Of a stretch of 64,000 nucleotides of DNA, positions 35,287 through 44,657 are shown one piece after another (the stretch's first letter is position 1; each line of letters starts with the position of its first letter). The DNA lies in NCBI GenBank assembly GCA_038251405.1, contig JBBSBH010000018.1:29627-93626 (forward strand), given 5' to 3'. The notes under the pieces were generated by a model, which did not search any database, was not told where the DNA came from, and saw only the letters and a list, made by a program, of their open reading frames with translations. The position numbers and the translations under genes are program-made. Source of the DNA: JADJLQ01 sp038251405. GTDB taxonomy: Bacteria; Bacteroidota; Bacteroidia; Chitinophagales; Saprospiraceae.

Positions 35287-35578
35287 TTATTCTTCATCTT
35301 CGCTTTCAAGTTCTTTGCCCATACAGTATTTAATATCGTAGTTGATGATAAAGTCTGATTCTTCATTGCATTCCAACTAAAAGTCGGCAAATGCGATGCA
35401 CATCGTCCTTACCTTCAATAACAGTAGCACCTTCAAGGCTGTCTATTTTATCTTCAACTTCTTTCCAACCTCTCAAGTTAAAGTAACCCATACCAAAGTC
35501 TGTTCGCTGCGATAATTCCAGCGTTTCATTTAGTCCTTTTATTAAGTGATTTTCTATGTTGTCGTATATTTTCGGCAT
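35287..35578 (-). pseudogene. Remnant of a PLD-like/helicase protein
   Basis: Residues 1-71 (MPKIYDNIENHLIKGLNETL ... GMGYFNLRGW ... RICRLLVGMQ) look like the N-terminal phospholipase-D-like start of large SNF2-type helicases in defence islands, where the protein normally runs to about 1000 residues. Here a stop follows GMQ. In another frame a C-terminal-looking piece (EESDFIINYDIKYCMGKELE) ends at 35287-35289, as if an internal deletion had joined the two ends of a gene out of frame. Not functional as a helicase. Confidence 0.6.
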
Positions 35579-35679
35579 TTAAATATGAGTTAAATTAAGG
35601 TTGTCAAAATACGAAATTTTGAGCTTGTTTTTGTCGTAACACTCTGTCCCTTGGGCGGTGTGAGATTTGGCTCTTTTGG

Positions 35680-35728
35680 TTTGTCCATGTTTACACGGTT
35701 TTAGTGTAACCCTATTTCAGGACAAGTC
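35680..35728 (-). repeat. Repeat family H, solo right end
   Basis: Keeps only the palindromic start region (TTTACACGGTTTTAGTGTAA) and the CCTATTTCAGGACAAGTCA end of the family. It is located about 115 bases before the six-gene operon. Confidence 0.65.
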
Positions 35729-35811
35729 AAATTCTAAAATTTGTATCCTATATTTAGGGGATTAGCCATTATTAAGTCTTCCAAATTATTCTTATATTCG
35801 CTATTATAAGT

Positions 35812-35825
35812 TTAAGTTGACTTAA
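35812..35825. promoter_or_regulatory. Palindrome before the HEPN/nSTAND operon
   Basis: TTAAGT-TG-ACTTAA, 17 bases upstream of the first ATG. A possible operator for the operon. A near-consensus -7 box TATATTCG (35793-35800) lies just upstream. Confidence 0.4.
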
Positions 35826-35842
35826 CTAATCTTATTTACCTC

Positions 35843-36892
35843 ATGTTGCAAATAAACGATGCTCTTATCCACGGCGTCTTTGAAGAAATAGTAAAGCACA
35901 GGCCTGCCCTTGCCAAATACCTTATTGCCGATGACGAGGAAGATGAAGTAGATGTGCGCATATTGGCCGATCAGGTAATAAAAAGTTTTCCCTGGCCTAT
36001 TGGAGTTGAACTACGCAGATTATTTTCCGGCAGTATGAGATCCTTAGACCGTGGCCGTCTCGACCAGCTTTTTAAAACAATAGAGCGAACCATGCAGTTC
36101 ATGAGTTTTGTAATGGTGATTGAACTTTATGAAGAAATTTTTAACAAAAGGCTGGAACTGGATGAGAAATTCAGGAGCCAGTTTGTTCAACGGTTCATGT
36201 TGCTTAGTCTTGGCAGCTTCACTTGGATTATTCGCGCAATAGGCACACTGTTCGAGAAAAATGATATGCTTTATTTTATGCCTGAGATGAAAGGCATGCT
36301 GCATGATCAGTTTTTTAAGAATCTCGACTTCTGGGTGCCTGAGCGAAACGAGATTGGTCATTACCAGATTAACTTAACCCAGGAAGAAATCGAAAAACGA
36401 TGCGTAGAGTATGCAGACAAACTCACTTACATACTTCAACAAATTGCTTACATCACCAAGTATAAACTGGTAACCATTCGTGAAATAAAAGTAAACAAAT
36501 CAAGGCATCGGGATGCCACATATGAACATTGGATGGATATTCTAAACAGCTCGGATTCTGACTTTAAATCACAGGAGGCAATTTTGGATGATTTTTCCGA
36601 CTCCAAGGCCGTTCTTTTAATGAAGTCCATTAAAGAACCCAAAGAATTCCTCAATCTCTCTCCGCTTGTAATCGATACCCGAACGGAAGTAATCGACTCC
36701 AAAGATAAGTTCAATATCAAAAAGGATATTTTCATGTACACCAAGTTTCGTGATAAGAAGTTAATGTACGTGGGTACCGAAGTAACAGAAAAATGCGATC
36801 TAACCAGCCTGAGTAATTACGCCCAGTTGGTAAGTGATTTTGAAACACTCATGTCAAAACTTGGTGCGTATAATACTCAACCTGCTTCATGA
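35843..36892 (+). CDS. HEPN-like protein, first gene of the nSTAND operon
   Basis: 349 residues, cytoplasmic. The helical N-terminal half (KSFPWPIGVELRRLFSG ... LDQLFKTIERTMQFMSFVMVIELYEE) precedes the motif R168-NEIG-H173, i.e. Rx4H, in PERNEIGHYQ; this is the catalytic signature of HEPN ribonucleases and its position after two long helices is right. The C-terminal ~140 residues (from KYKLVTIREIKVNKS) look like a separate beta-rich domain. The stop overlaps the nSTAND start (ATGATG). I infer an RNase-like effector or adaptor for the ATPase. Alternative: a non-catalytic HEPN-fold adaptor; the family name is uncertain. Confidence 0.55.
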   Translation: MLQINDALIHGVFEEIVKHRPALAKYLIADDEEDEVDVRILADQVIKSFPWPIGVELRRLFSGSMRSLDRGRLDQLFKTIERTMQFMSFVMVIELYEEIFNKRLELDEKFRSQFVQRFMLLSLGSFTWIIRAIGTLFEKNDMLYFMPEMKGMLHDQFFKNLDFWVPERNEIGHYQINLTQEEIEKRCVEYADKLTYILQQIAYITKYKLVTIREIKVNKSRHRDATYEHWMDILNSSDSDFKSQEAILDDFSDSKAVLLMKSIKEPKEFLNLSPLVIDTRTEVIDSKDKFNIKKDIFMYTKFRDKKLMYVGTEVTEKCDLTSLSNYAQLVSDFETLMSKLGAYNTQPAS

Positions 36893-39813
36893 TGAACGTA
36901 TCACCTTTTAAATTTCTGGATAGCTACACCAAGGAAGACAGGGATATTTTCTTTGGTCGTGAGCAGGAAGTGGAAGAGATCTATACTAAAATTTTCCAGA
37001 GTAAAATCCTGTTAGTGTATGGAGCATCGGGTACGGGCAAGTCTAGCCTTATCTCGTGCGGACTGGGAAATAAATTTGAAGATACCGATTGGCTTCCGGT
37101 AAACATCAGGCGGGGAGTAAATATCAATGAGTCAATGAAACAACAGCTTGAAAAGGCGATGCTCACCCCACTTTCAGCAAAGGAATTTGGTATTACTAAA
37201 ATATTGAAATCGATCTATCTCGATCACTTCAAACCGATTTACCTTGTGTTCGATCAGTTTGAAGAACTTTTCATATTTGGGGATAAAGACGAATGGACTG
37301 AATTCATCGAGACCGTGCGTCAGGTGTTGGATTCTGAATTGCAAGTGCGCTTTGTATTTATTATTCGCGGTGAGTATTTGGAATATTTAACTGAATTTGA
37401 GCAGACTCTTCCGGAAATTTTCAGCAATCGCATTCGCATAGAAAAGATGACAAGGGCCAATGCGGTGAACTGCATTATAGGGCCGTGTAAATCTTCGGGC
37501 ATTGAAGTGCAGGAACATTTTCCCGAGAACCTGCTTACTAAACTGAGCCCTAACAAAACCGAGATAGAACTTACTTACTTACAGGTTTTCTTAGACCGTA
37601 TCTACAAGAAAGCCAATGACCATGCAAATGAACAGATCACCTTCTCCAATCAGCTTTTGGATGAGTTGGGCAACGTGGGTGATGTGCTCTCTCAATTTCT
37701 CGATGAGCAAATTGAATTGATTCCGGATTCGGATAAAGCACTGGCACTATTAAAGGCCTTTGTCTCCACTGATGCTACCAAGAAGCAAATCACAGCCAGG
37801 AATGCGGCCGAATTTGTTAAATCCATTGGGCAGGATTTCGGTGAGAAGCAAGCAGACCAAATTATTCAGCAGTTAGTGAACCGCAGGATATTAAAGGACA
37901 AAGACGAGGCTGGCCGTTATGAACTTCGCCACGATAGTATTGCTGCCAAGATTTTTGAGAAGATAACTACTTACGAGCGCGACCTCATTGAAGTGAACCA
38001 ATTTATTACGTACGCCTTTAGTGAGCATGAGAAGAGGGCGTTTTTACTTAATGCGAGTGACCTTGCATACATTGCCCCTTACGAATCCAAACTTAACCTC
38101 ACCGGCAAGATCAGGGAGTTTATTGATAAGAGTAAATCAGCAGTGAAAAAATCAAAGCGAAATCGTAAAAGGATTATGATTACAGTTACTGTAATTTCTA
38201 TTTTGCTGGCTATATCACTCCTTGCTGTTGTATATGCATTTGTGCAAACAAAAGCCGCCCAGGTTGCTCAACGAGATGCACTGACTCAAAAAGAATTGGC
38301 CGAGCAAAGTAAAACATCGGCTGAACAACAAAAGACAGTGGCAGAGCAACAAAAGACTTTGGCAGTGCAAGAAAGGACACAGGCGGAGCAACAAAAACAG
38401 GAAGCCGATCGCCAGACAAAAATTGCGCAGGAGCAGTCAGCCATTGCCCTCATACAAAGACAGGAAGCCGAAAAACAAAGGCTTCTTGCCAACCAATTGC
38501 AATTAAAAGCGCAGTCCGGTGAACAAAGCGCCTTAGATGAAAAAGCAAAAGCAGATGCTGCAAGATTAGAAGCGGAGCGATTTGCAGAACTTGCTGACAA
38601 AAATTCTAAGGAAGCATTAAAAGCAAAAGAGGAAGCCACTCGCTTCCGCATGTTGGCAATAGCTCAGGCCATGGGTGCAAAGGCTGTTCAATTACAGGAT
38701 AAAGATCAAAAGATGCTTGTCGCACAGCAGGCTTATTTGTTTAATCAGCAATATGGCGGCTATGCCTATCAGGCAGATATCTATAGTGGGCTGTACTCAG
38801 CACATAAGGCAATGAACGGGGATCAATTCAATTCGGCTCCCGTTCACAAAGGTTCCGTGAAAGGTTTGGTGGCCATTGCCCCTAATACTTTCCTTTCGGT
38901 GGGGAATGATGGGAAAATATTTAAGGTCTCACCATCAACTGATCCCATTGCCATTACCTTAATGGATAAGCATTCCTATGTATTTCAATCCATGGCCCTT
39001 AGCCAGGACAAAAAAATGTTGGCTATTGGCTCTGAGGAAGGAGTGCTCTTACTATATGAAATTGCAAGAATGCGCAAAATCCGGGAGGTGCAAGCACATC
39101 AATCTTCTTTATGGGCAATGGATTTTGATGAGGCTGGCAATTTATTTACTGCAGGCAGTGGTCAAACTTTAGTGCGATGGGCATCAGAATCCTTTCAACC
39201 TACAGAGGTAGCTAAATTAGGCTCATTAATAAATTCTATCTCATATAGTCCGGTGCGAAAGTCTATAGCTGTTGGCCTGGCAAGTGGAGATGTCATTCTT
39301 TTTAGTAATTCTGCCGAGGGAGTTAAATCAATTGGCAAGGTTCCAACTATGAAATCAGTTACGGCTGTTAAGTTCAACCGGGCAGGTTCAGTTTTGGCGG
39401 TTGGAATGGAAAATGGATCGATCTTATTGTGGGATTTAGCAGGTTCTGAGTTGAGCCAATCATTAAATGGCCACCAGGCCAGGGTGAGTGATTTGCAATT
39501 TGATAATACCGATAAATTCTTAGTCTCATCAAGCTATGACGGTTCTTCCATGATTTGGAATATGGCCAATATCAATTCACGCCAAATTGTACTCAGTGAT
39601 CACGGAGGGTGGGTTTTGCAAAGTACATTTAATACCGATGGGAAGTACCTGGTTACGGGCGATGCCATTGGAACTATACGGACATTCTTTCTGGATATGA
39701 ATTCTTATTCCTCTGGCCTATGTACCACTGTAAACAGAAATCTCACCAGGAAGGAGTGGGACAATTTTGTAGGCCCGGACATTCAATATACTAAAACCTG
39801 CCCTGACAAATGA
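36889..39813 (+). CDS. nSTAND ATPase with one membrane helix, coiled coil and WD40 repeats
   Basis: 974 residues. STAND NTPase module about 5-370: Walker A GASGTGKSS (45-53), Walker B YLVFDQFEELF (Asp122, Glu125/126), sensor region FVFIIRGEYL, winged-helix part with ELTYLQVFLDRIY and ELRHDSIAAKIF. Then a basic patch (KKSKRNRKR), a single membrane helix (about 429-451), a Gln/Glu/Ala-rich coiled coil (about 460-600) and WD40-like repeats (about 640-935, e.g. VRWASES, ILLWDLAG, SMIWNMAN). Basic residues before the helix put the ATPase in the cytoplasm and WD40 in the periplasm. A signal-driven oligomerising switch that senses in the periplasm is the natural reading. Confidence 0.9.
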   Translation: MMNVSPFKFLDSYTKEDRDIFFGREQEVEEIYTKIFQSKILLVYGASGTGKSSLISCGLGNKFEDTDWLPVNIRRGVNINESMKQQLEKAMLTPLSAKEFGITKILKSIYLDHFKPIYLVFDQFEELFIFGDKDEWTEFIETVRQVLDSELQVRFVFIIRGEYLEYLTEFEQTLPEIFSNRIRIEKMTRANAVNCIIGPCKSSGIEVQEHFPENLLTKLSPNKTEIELTYLQVFLDRIYKKANDHANEQITFSNQLLDELGNVGDVLSQFLDEQIELIPDSDKALALLKAFVSTDATKKQITARNAAEFVKSIGQDFGEKQADQIIQQLVNRRILKDKDEAGRYELRHDSIAAKIFEKITTYERDLIEVNQFITYAFSEHEKRAFLLNASDLAYIAPYESKLNLTGKIREFIDKSKSAVKKSKRNRKRIMITVTVISILLAISLLAVVYAFVQTKAAQVAQRDALTQKELAEQSKTSAEQQKTVAEQQKTLAVQERTQAEQQKQEADRQTKIAQEQSAIALIQRQEAEKQRLLANQLQLKAQSGEQSALDEKAKADAARLEAERFAELADKNSKEALKAKEEATRFRMLAIAQAMGAKAVQLQDKDQKMLVAQQAYLFNQQYGGYAYQADIYSGLYSAHKAMNGDQFNSAPVHKGSVKGLVAIAPNTFLSVGNDGKIFKVSPSTDPIAITLMDKHSYVFQSMALSQDKKMLAIGSEEGVLLLYEIARMRKIREVQAHQSSLWAMDFDEAGNLFTAGSGQTLVRWASESFQPTEVAKLGSLINSISYSPVRKSIAVGLASGDVILFSNSAEGVKSIGKVPTMKSVTAVKFNRAGSVLAVGMENGSILLWDLAGSELSQSLNGHQARVSDLQFDNTDKFLVSSSYDGSSMIWNMANINSRQIVLSDHGGWVLQSTFNTDGKYLVTGDAIGTIRTFFLDMNSYSSGLCTTVNRNLTRKEWDNFVGPDIQYTKTCPDK

Positions 39814-40823
39814 GAATACCAGTCGCCATATGGATAGTTTCTTTATCAATGAGCATCAGCAGCCTCTTCTCCCAAACCGATTGCTCTCAAACCTTGCTAA
39901 ATGCCGGAAAGGCTTACTATACCGGACGATTTGATGAAGTGCAAACATTATTGTCCACCTGCCTGACCAACGGTTTCACGAAAGATCAAAAAACAGAAGC
40001 TTATCGGCTTTTGACTCTTTGTGCTATCTTCTCAAGGAATTTTGATAGGGCCGATACTGCATTATTACTCATGTTGCAAAACAACCCCCAATATGAATTT
40101 GCAGCTCAAGATCCACCGGAGTTTAAGAGGCGGGTGGAGGATTTTAATGTACATCCTTTGGTAGAAGTAACTGCAAATATTGGCTTAGTACAACCCTTAT
40201 TCAAAGTTACCGATGTTTATAACTCAAGACCGTTGCCGGCTAACGTGATTTATACCGGATCAGCAGGCGCTTACTATGGAATTGCTGCGGCCTACTATTT
40301 AAACAAAAACATTTCCTTGCGGGTGGGGTATGAGAGACAACGTTATTCTTTTACCATTAAAAACAAAGACAGCCTTAACACTGGATTATTGACAGAAGCA
40401 CAAAGCCGATCACAATGGCAAACCGCCATAGGGTATAATTATATTTTTAAAAAATTCAGTCTTCAAGCATATACCGGCGTTACCTATAGTACCTTACAAA
40501 AGGCCGATGGCTACCTGGTTTTAAACAGGAATAATTCAAGCGACGAAATTGATTTAAGTTACTCCAACCTGCCGCTGCGCACGAAGAATCAAGTGCGCCC
40601 ACTATTAGAGCTAAAAGCAAACGTACCACAAAAAGACAAATGGATGTTTAGTTTAAGTATCAGGTATGAATTGGGTATCCAGAATATGACAAATGCTGAC
40701 AATCGATTCTCAGACCCCGGCCGGGCGACCACCCTTGAGTGGATTGAAGACGACTTTAAAAGTAGTACGCTCCAGGTTTCTTTCGGCATTTCAAAATTAT
40801 TTTATCATATAAAGTTGAAATGA
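39810..40823 (+). CDS. TPR plus outer-membrane beta-barrel-like protein
   Basis: 337 residues, overlapping the nSTAND stop by four bases. Signal peptide 1-21 (ends SLFSQ). Residues ~25-110 form TPR-like helices with conserved Cys (SQTLLNAGKAYYTGRFDEVQTLLSTCL) ending in DPPEFKRRVEDF. From about residue 115 to the end there are alternating amphipathic strands (LVEVTANIGLVQPLF, ISLRVGYERQRYSF, FSLQAYTGVTYSTL, MFSLSIRYELGIQ, STLQVSFGISKLFYHIKLK) of an eight-to-ten-strand barrel. In Bacteroidota such TPR-barrel proteins commonly follow nSTAND genes. It would be placed in the outer membrane with TPR in the periplasm. Confidence 0.75.
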   Translation: MRIPVAIWIVSLSMSISSLFSQTDCSQTLLNAGKAYYTGRFDEVQTLLSTCLTNGFTKDQKTEAYRLLTLCAIFSRNFDRADTALLLMLQNNPQYEFAAQDPPEFKRRVEDFNVHPLVEVTANIGLVQPLFKVTDVYNSRPLPANVIYTGSAGAYYGIAAAYYLNKNISLRVGYERQRYSFTIKNKDSLNTGLLTEAQSRSQWQTAIGYNYIFKKFSLQAYTGVTYSTLQKADGYLVLNRNNSSDEIDLSYSNLPLRTKNQVRPLLELKANVPQKDKWMFSLSIRYELGIQNMTNADNRFSDPGRATTLEWIEDDFKSSTLQVSFGISKLFYHIKLK

Positions 40824-42721
40824 TGGTGAAAATAATATTAACAAGAATTTTCAAATCAAAGTTAACTATAGACCTTTGGTTTACCTGCATGATTTTCAGT
40901 CTATTGATGAATACGGGTTGTCAGAAAGCAGAATTAAATGTAACGGAACCAAAACATGGACCAATATCGATTCAAATGCGCAATTTTAATGTTCCGTTAA
41001 ATGGCGGAACGTTGGATGAAACTGCTCCTGATGTCTATTATTTTAAACAAAAGGAAGATGGAAGTTACGTATTCATGCTGACTTATACTCACGATGGGAA
41101 TTTTGCTACAAATTGGGCGACTGATTATGTATTGGTGCATGCTGATAAAACAGGGATCATTCAGAAAACAGAGGTAATGAAGCTTCCTTCAAAAGATGAT
41201 ATTACCGGAACTTTTGATAATGTATGGGATGTCCCACCTTCATCTTTATTTCCATACAAATTTTCTCCTCTGCCCCTCAACCGCTCAACTTCCGGGCCCA
41301 GTTATATTGCCGACGATCATGGTTTTTTATATTTCCAACCAGACTGGAGGTGTTATTGCAAGGACCAATTTTTTAACCTCAACCCGGAGACCGGGAGTGC
41401 AGAGTTTATTTCAGTAGGTACTGCACCTGCCTTTGCACGATCTTTTCGAACTTCTGATGGAGGTTTTATTTCAGTAGGGTGGGAAGGGTCACCAGATTTT
41501 TCGAAATATTCAAAGACTGGAACACTTCAATTCAAACAGCCTATGCAATACTGGGAAGCAAGGCCATCTTTTGATTTCCTCACAGAGCGCAATGGTGATT
41601 TCTTTTTCATTGCAATATATAACAGCGGTTATTCCTATTACGCGTATCCTAACTATAGACCTTACGATCCATCTATTAATAATGGGCTTCTTTTCGAAAA
41701 TTACAGTGTGAATAAAGCAAAGTCTTTTTTCTACCTTAAAGAAAGTAGAATATTTAATATTGAGATCAGGTTTGGACCAGGGAAAAAGCAGAAAGCACAC
41801 CGGTTCAACAGGAACAATACTTATGAGGATTATGTGGCTGTCCCTTTCGAGGTATGGGATGTCAAGCACAATCGGCAAGTAATGGTCTCCTTCCGCGATC
41901 AGCGTGGAGATGGTGCGTTTGACCTTGTTCCTTTCAACTATGATAGGCGATTTGAAAATGATGACCCAGCACAGAGCCGCGAGATGATTTGGATAAATGG
42001 GGGAGGAGTAGATTATGCAGAAATACCAGATCAATTCATTGGGAATAAAAGATTTATGCAGGAAGATGTGCCTGACTTTGTATGGGCTTATTTACCTGAA
42101 GGTGCCACCTGGAATCCCGACGCATTGCCAAGTGCTACATTTTCTCTTTCAGGCTCACACTCAAGACCCGGTCCACAGCTTATTAAAGTGAATGCAAATG
42201 GCAGTACTGTAGTAAAAGAGAATTTTGCATTGGGACAAGGGGTCCGATTTAAAACACTTTTTAAGTCCGTACCCTATCTGGACGGATTTGCCGTCCTGAT
42301 TAATGCGCCTCAAGTTACGAATGACCCGTCAGACATTCATTTGGGAGAATTTAGATATCAGCCCACACAACTGGTGATACTGGACGCCAATTTTAATCAA
42401 ACGAATGTCATCCAGGTAGAGTCCAGGCCAGACGATTATGGTCATCAACTGGAAAGCAATAATAACCAGTTCTTCTATGCCCGAATTACCTTGAACCCAA
42501 ACAGGAAAGGGGGCAAGACTTCGCTCCTGCTTTCCACTTTCCTGAATGGTGTAGAGATCAAACGTTATCTGGATTTTGATGTGGAAAAGTATCGGATTAC
42601 ACCTACCAGGAAAGGGGGGCTCGCCATCGTAGCCTGGGCCCGGCCAACAGACAATACACGGGATCTTCTTTTTATGGAGTTTGATGAGAACCTAAAGTTG
42701 ATAACAAGTCATGAAAACTAA
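40820..42721 (+). CDS. Lipoprotein, paralogue 1 of the operon
   Basis: 633 residues, start overlapping the previous stop (ATGATG). Lipoprotein-type N-terminus ending SLLMNTGC (Cys34). The body is beta-rich and repetitive, with recurring Trp/Tyr/Phe-containing strands, and no named domain is recognised. It shares collinear motifs with the next gene: NWATDYVLV, FFNLNPETG, FRTSDGGF, VEIRFGPGKKQKAHRFNR-type segment (here IEIRFGPGKKQKAHR), PFEVWDV, VKVNANGS and the C-terminal TPTRKGGLAIVAWARPT. Probably anchored in the outer membrane, perhaps with a propeller fold. Function unknown. Confidence 0.75.
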   Translation: MMVKIILTRIFKSKLTIDLWFTCMIFSLLMNTGCQKAELNVTEPKHGPISIQMRNFNVPLNGGTLDETAPDVYYFKQKEDGSYVFMLTYTHDGNFATNWATDYVLVHADKTGIIQKTEVMKLPSKDDITGTFDNVWDVPPSSLFPYKFSPLPLNRSTSGPSYIADDHGFLYFQPDWRCYCKDQFFNLNPETGSAEFISVGTAPAFARSFRTSDGGFISVGWEGSPDFSKYSKTGTLQFKQPMQYWEARPSFDFLTERNGDFFFIAIYNSGYSYYAYPNYRPYDPSINNGLLFENYSVNKAKSFFYLKESRIFNIEIRFGPGKKQKAHRFNRNNTYEDYVAVPFEVWDVKHNRQVMVSFRDQRGDGAFDLVPFNYDRRFENDDPAQSREMIWINGGGVDYAEIPDQFIGNKRFMQEDVPDFVWAYLPEGATWNPDALPSATFSLSGSHSRPGPQLIKVNANGSTVVKENFALGQGVRFKTLFKSVPYLDGFAVLINAPQVTNDPSDIHLGEFRYQPTQLVILDANFNQTNVIQVESRPDDYGHQLESNNNQFFYARITLNPNRKGGKTSLLLSTFLNGVEIKRYLDFDVEKYRITPTRKGGLAIVAWARPTDNTRDLLFMEFDENLKLITSHEN

Positions 42722-44621
42722 TATGAGTGAAATGCTTAATGCTGAAAGAAAAATTGGTCACTCTTCTTTAAAGGAACTTTCGTTAATTATTATTCCCTTC
42801 TTTTTTATTGTAACAGGATGCCTTAAAGATGAAGTTACTACAGATACTCCAAAGACAGGGCTTGAACAAATTCAACTGCACAACTTTAATTTACCATTAA
42901 GTGGCGGGTCCCTCGAAGGATCCGCACCGGACCTATATTATTTCAGGCAAAAAGAGGATGGGAGTTATGTGCTGATGTTGAGCTCCACGAACTACCAGGG
43001 TTTCGAAACGAATTGGGCAACGGATTATGTACTGGTGACTACCGATGCAAGAGGGATCATTCAAAAAACTGAGGAGAAGAAGTTTCCTGTTAAAGATGGC
43101 ATCATAGGAATACCTGACCGTGTATTTGAAGCTGGCACTCCACCCCCCGAATCTCCACTTGCTTCTGAACTATCCTTTTTTTCGACTTCTGCCGTTGGTC
43201 CAAATTACGGTGCGGATGATAAAGGTTTCCTCTATTTCAGACCAGACGATCCCTGCAGTTGCCGGAATGTGTTTTTCAATCTCCACCCGGAAACCGGGCA
43301 AACAGAATTTTTTTCAACCGGAGGTGAACGCCCACTCGCTCAAATTTTCCGGACTTCAGATGGTGGTTTTATGGCAGTTGGCGGTGGAGGTGCACCTGAT
43401 TACCATAAATTTTCCTCGTCCGGCGTCCTGGAATTTAAGCAACCCATGAGATATTTTGAAGCATGGCCGGCTTATGTTTATTTGACCGGCAGGAACGGAG
43501 ATCAATACTTCATTACAACATATGGTCTGCCGTTTCCTGATCCTACGGGGTTTTCAGAAAATACCGCAAAGTCTTTTTTCAATCTTCGATACTGGCAAGC
43601 TTTCATGCCACCCATAGATGTTGAGATCAGGTTTGGACCGGGGAAAACACAAAAAGCACACCGGTTCAACCGACACTTTAGTTTTGATGCAGGAGCAAGT
43701 TGGCAATACCAGGATTATGTAGATGTGCCCTTCGAAGTGTGGGACCTCACCAACAATCAACAGATCATGGCCTGGTTCCGAGATCAGGGTGAAGATGGCG
43801 TGTTTAACCTGGTTCCAATGAATATTGATTGGCGTGGTTTTCCATATTTTCCGGGGCCGTTCAATGACGATCCGGATCAGAGCCAGGAGTGGATAGGTGG
43901 GAATTTAATACCCTACTCATCCACGCCTAATGCAGATATTATGTCCCTTGGGCCATTTGGATGGTATGGTTTCGTAATAATGGGCTACCTGACAGCTGGG
44001 GCTACATGGAATCCTTCGGCTTTACCCTCATCATCGGTTTCAATAAAGCTTGGACCAAGGCCAGGTACCCAACTGCTCAAAGTAAATGCCAACGGCAGTT
44101 CAGTGGTAAAGGATAATTATACGCTGGGAACGGTGCCCTTTCAAAACATGTTTAAGGCGGTTCCCTATCTTGATGGATCTGCCGTGCTTATAAATGTGCC
44201 ATCTCCTAATTATGTCAATCCACCCGTGCATGGTTTTAGTCCACCTACGCAACTTGTCCTACTGGATGCAGATTTTAACCAGAAGGCTGCACAGAATATG
44301 ATCTCAAATGTTGCTGACCACTCACACCAACTTGAATACAATAAAGAAAAAGACAGGATTTTTTACGCACGCATGACCAACAACCCCAATGGCAACACGG
44401 ATAACGCATACAAAGGCTCTCTGTTGCTTTCCGTTATCCGTAATAATAAAGTGGTTGATAAGTACCTGGATGATTTGATTCCATTCAAGCTGGAGAAATA
44501 TAGAATGACGCCTACTAAAACCGGGGGAGTAGCCATTGCCGCCTGGGTAAGGCCTACAAAAGATACGCGGGATCTGCTGTTCCTGGAGTTAGATGAAAAT
44601 TTAGAATTGGTGAAAAAGTAA
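42711..44621 (+). CDS. Lipoprotein, paralogue 2 of the operon
   Basis: 636 residues (ATG at 42711; 42723 is an alternative). Lipobox in FFIVTGC with Cys37. Collinear paralogue of the preceding protein, with the same conserved blocks but a diverged middle part (extra Pro/Gly-rich loops, EWIGGNLIPYSSTPN). A tandem duplication kept in one operon suggests the two products have split roles, for example two ligand or partner specificities. Start and previous stop overlap by 11 bases. No homologous family is recognised. Confidence 0.75.
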   Translation: MKTNMSEMLNAERKIGHSSLKELSLIIIPFFFIVTGCLKDEVTTDTPKTGLEQIQLHNFNLPLSGGSLEGSAPDLYYFRQKEDGSYVLMLSSTNYQGFETNWATDYVLVTTDARGIIQKTEEKKFPVKDGIIGIPDRVFEAGTPPPESPLASELSFFSTSAVGPNYGADDKGFLYFRPDDPCSCRNVFFNLHPETGQTEFFSTGGERPLAQIFRTSDGGFMAVGGGGAPDYHKFSSSGVLEFKQPMRYFEAWPAYVYLTGRNGDQYFITTYGLPFPDPTGFSENTAKSFFNLRYWQAFMPPIDVEIRFGPGKTQKAHRFNRHFSFDAGASWQYQDYVDVPFEVWDLTNNQQIMAWFRDQGEDGVFNLVPMNIDWRGFPYFPGPFNDDPDQSQEWIGGNLIPYSSTPNADIMSLGPFGWYGFVIMGYLTAGATWNPSALPSSSVSIKLGPRPGTQLLKVNANGSSVVKDNYTLGTVPFQNMFKAVPYLDGSAVLINVPSPNYVNPPVHGFSPPTQLVLLDADFNQKAAQNMISNVADHSHQLEYNKEKDRIFYARMTNNPNGNTDNAYKGSLLLSVIRNNKVVDKYLDDLIPFKLEKYRMTPTKTGGVAIAAWVRPTKDTRDLLFLELDENLELVKK

Positions 44622-44657
44622 TCTTCTGCAAATAATGAATCCCAGTAATTCGATAGG

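Noticed and set aside
32515..35728. CRISPR array, because of repeated blocks in the island.
   Set aside because: The repeats are few, of different families and unevenly spaced, with no regular repeat-spacer unit and no cas genes.
38210..38651. Two minus-strand frames inside the nSTAND gene.
   Set aside because: They are antisense shadows of the low-complexity Gln/Glu/Ala coiled coil; their Ser/Cys/Phe-rich translation is an artefact of that repeat.
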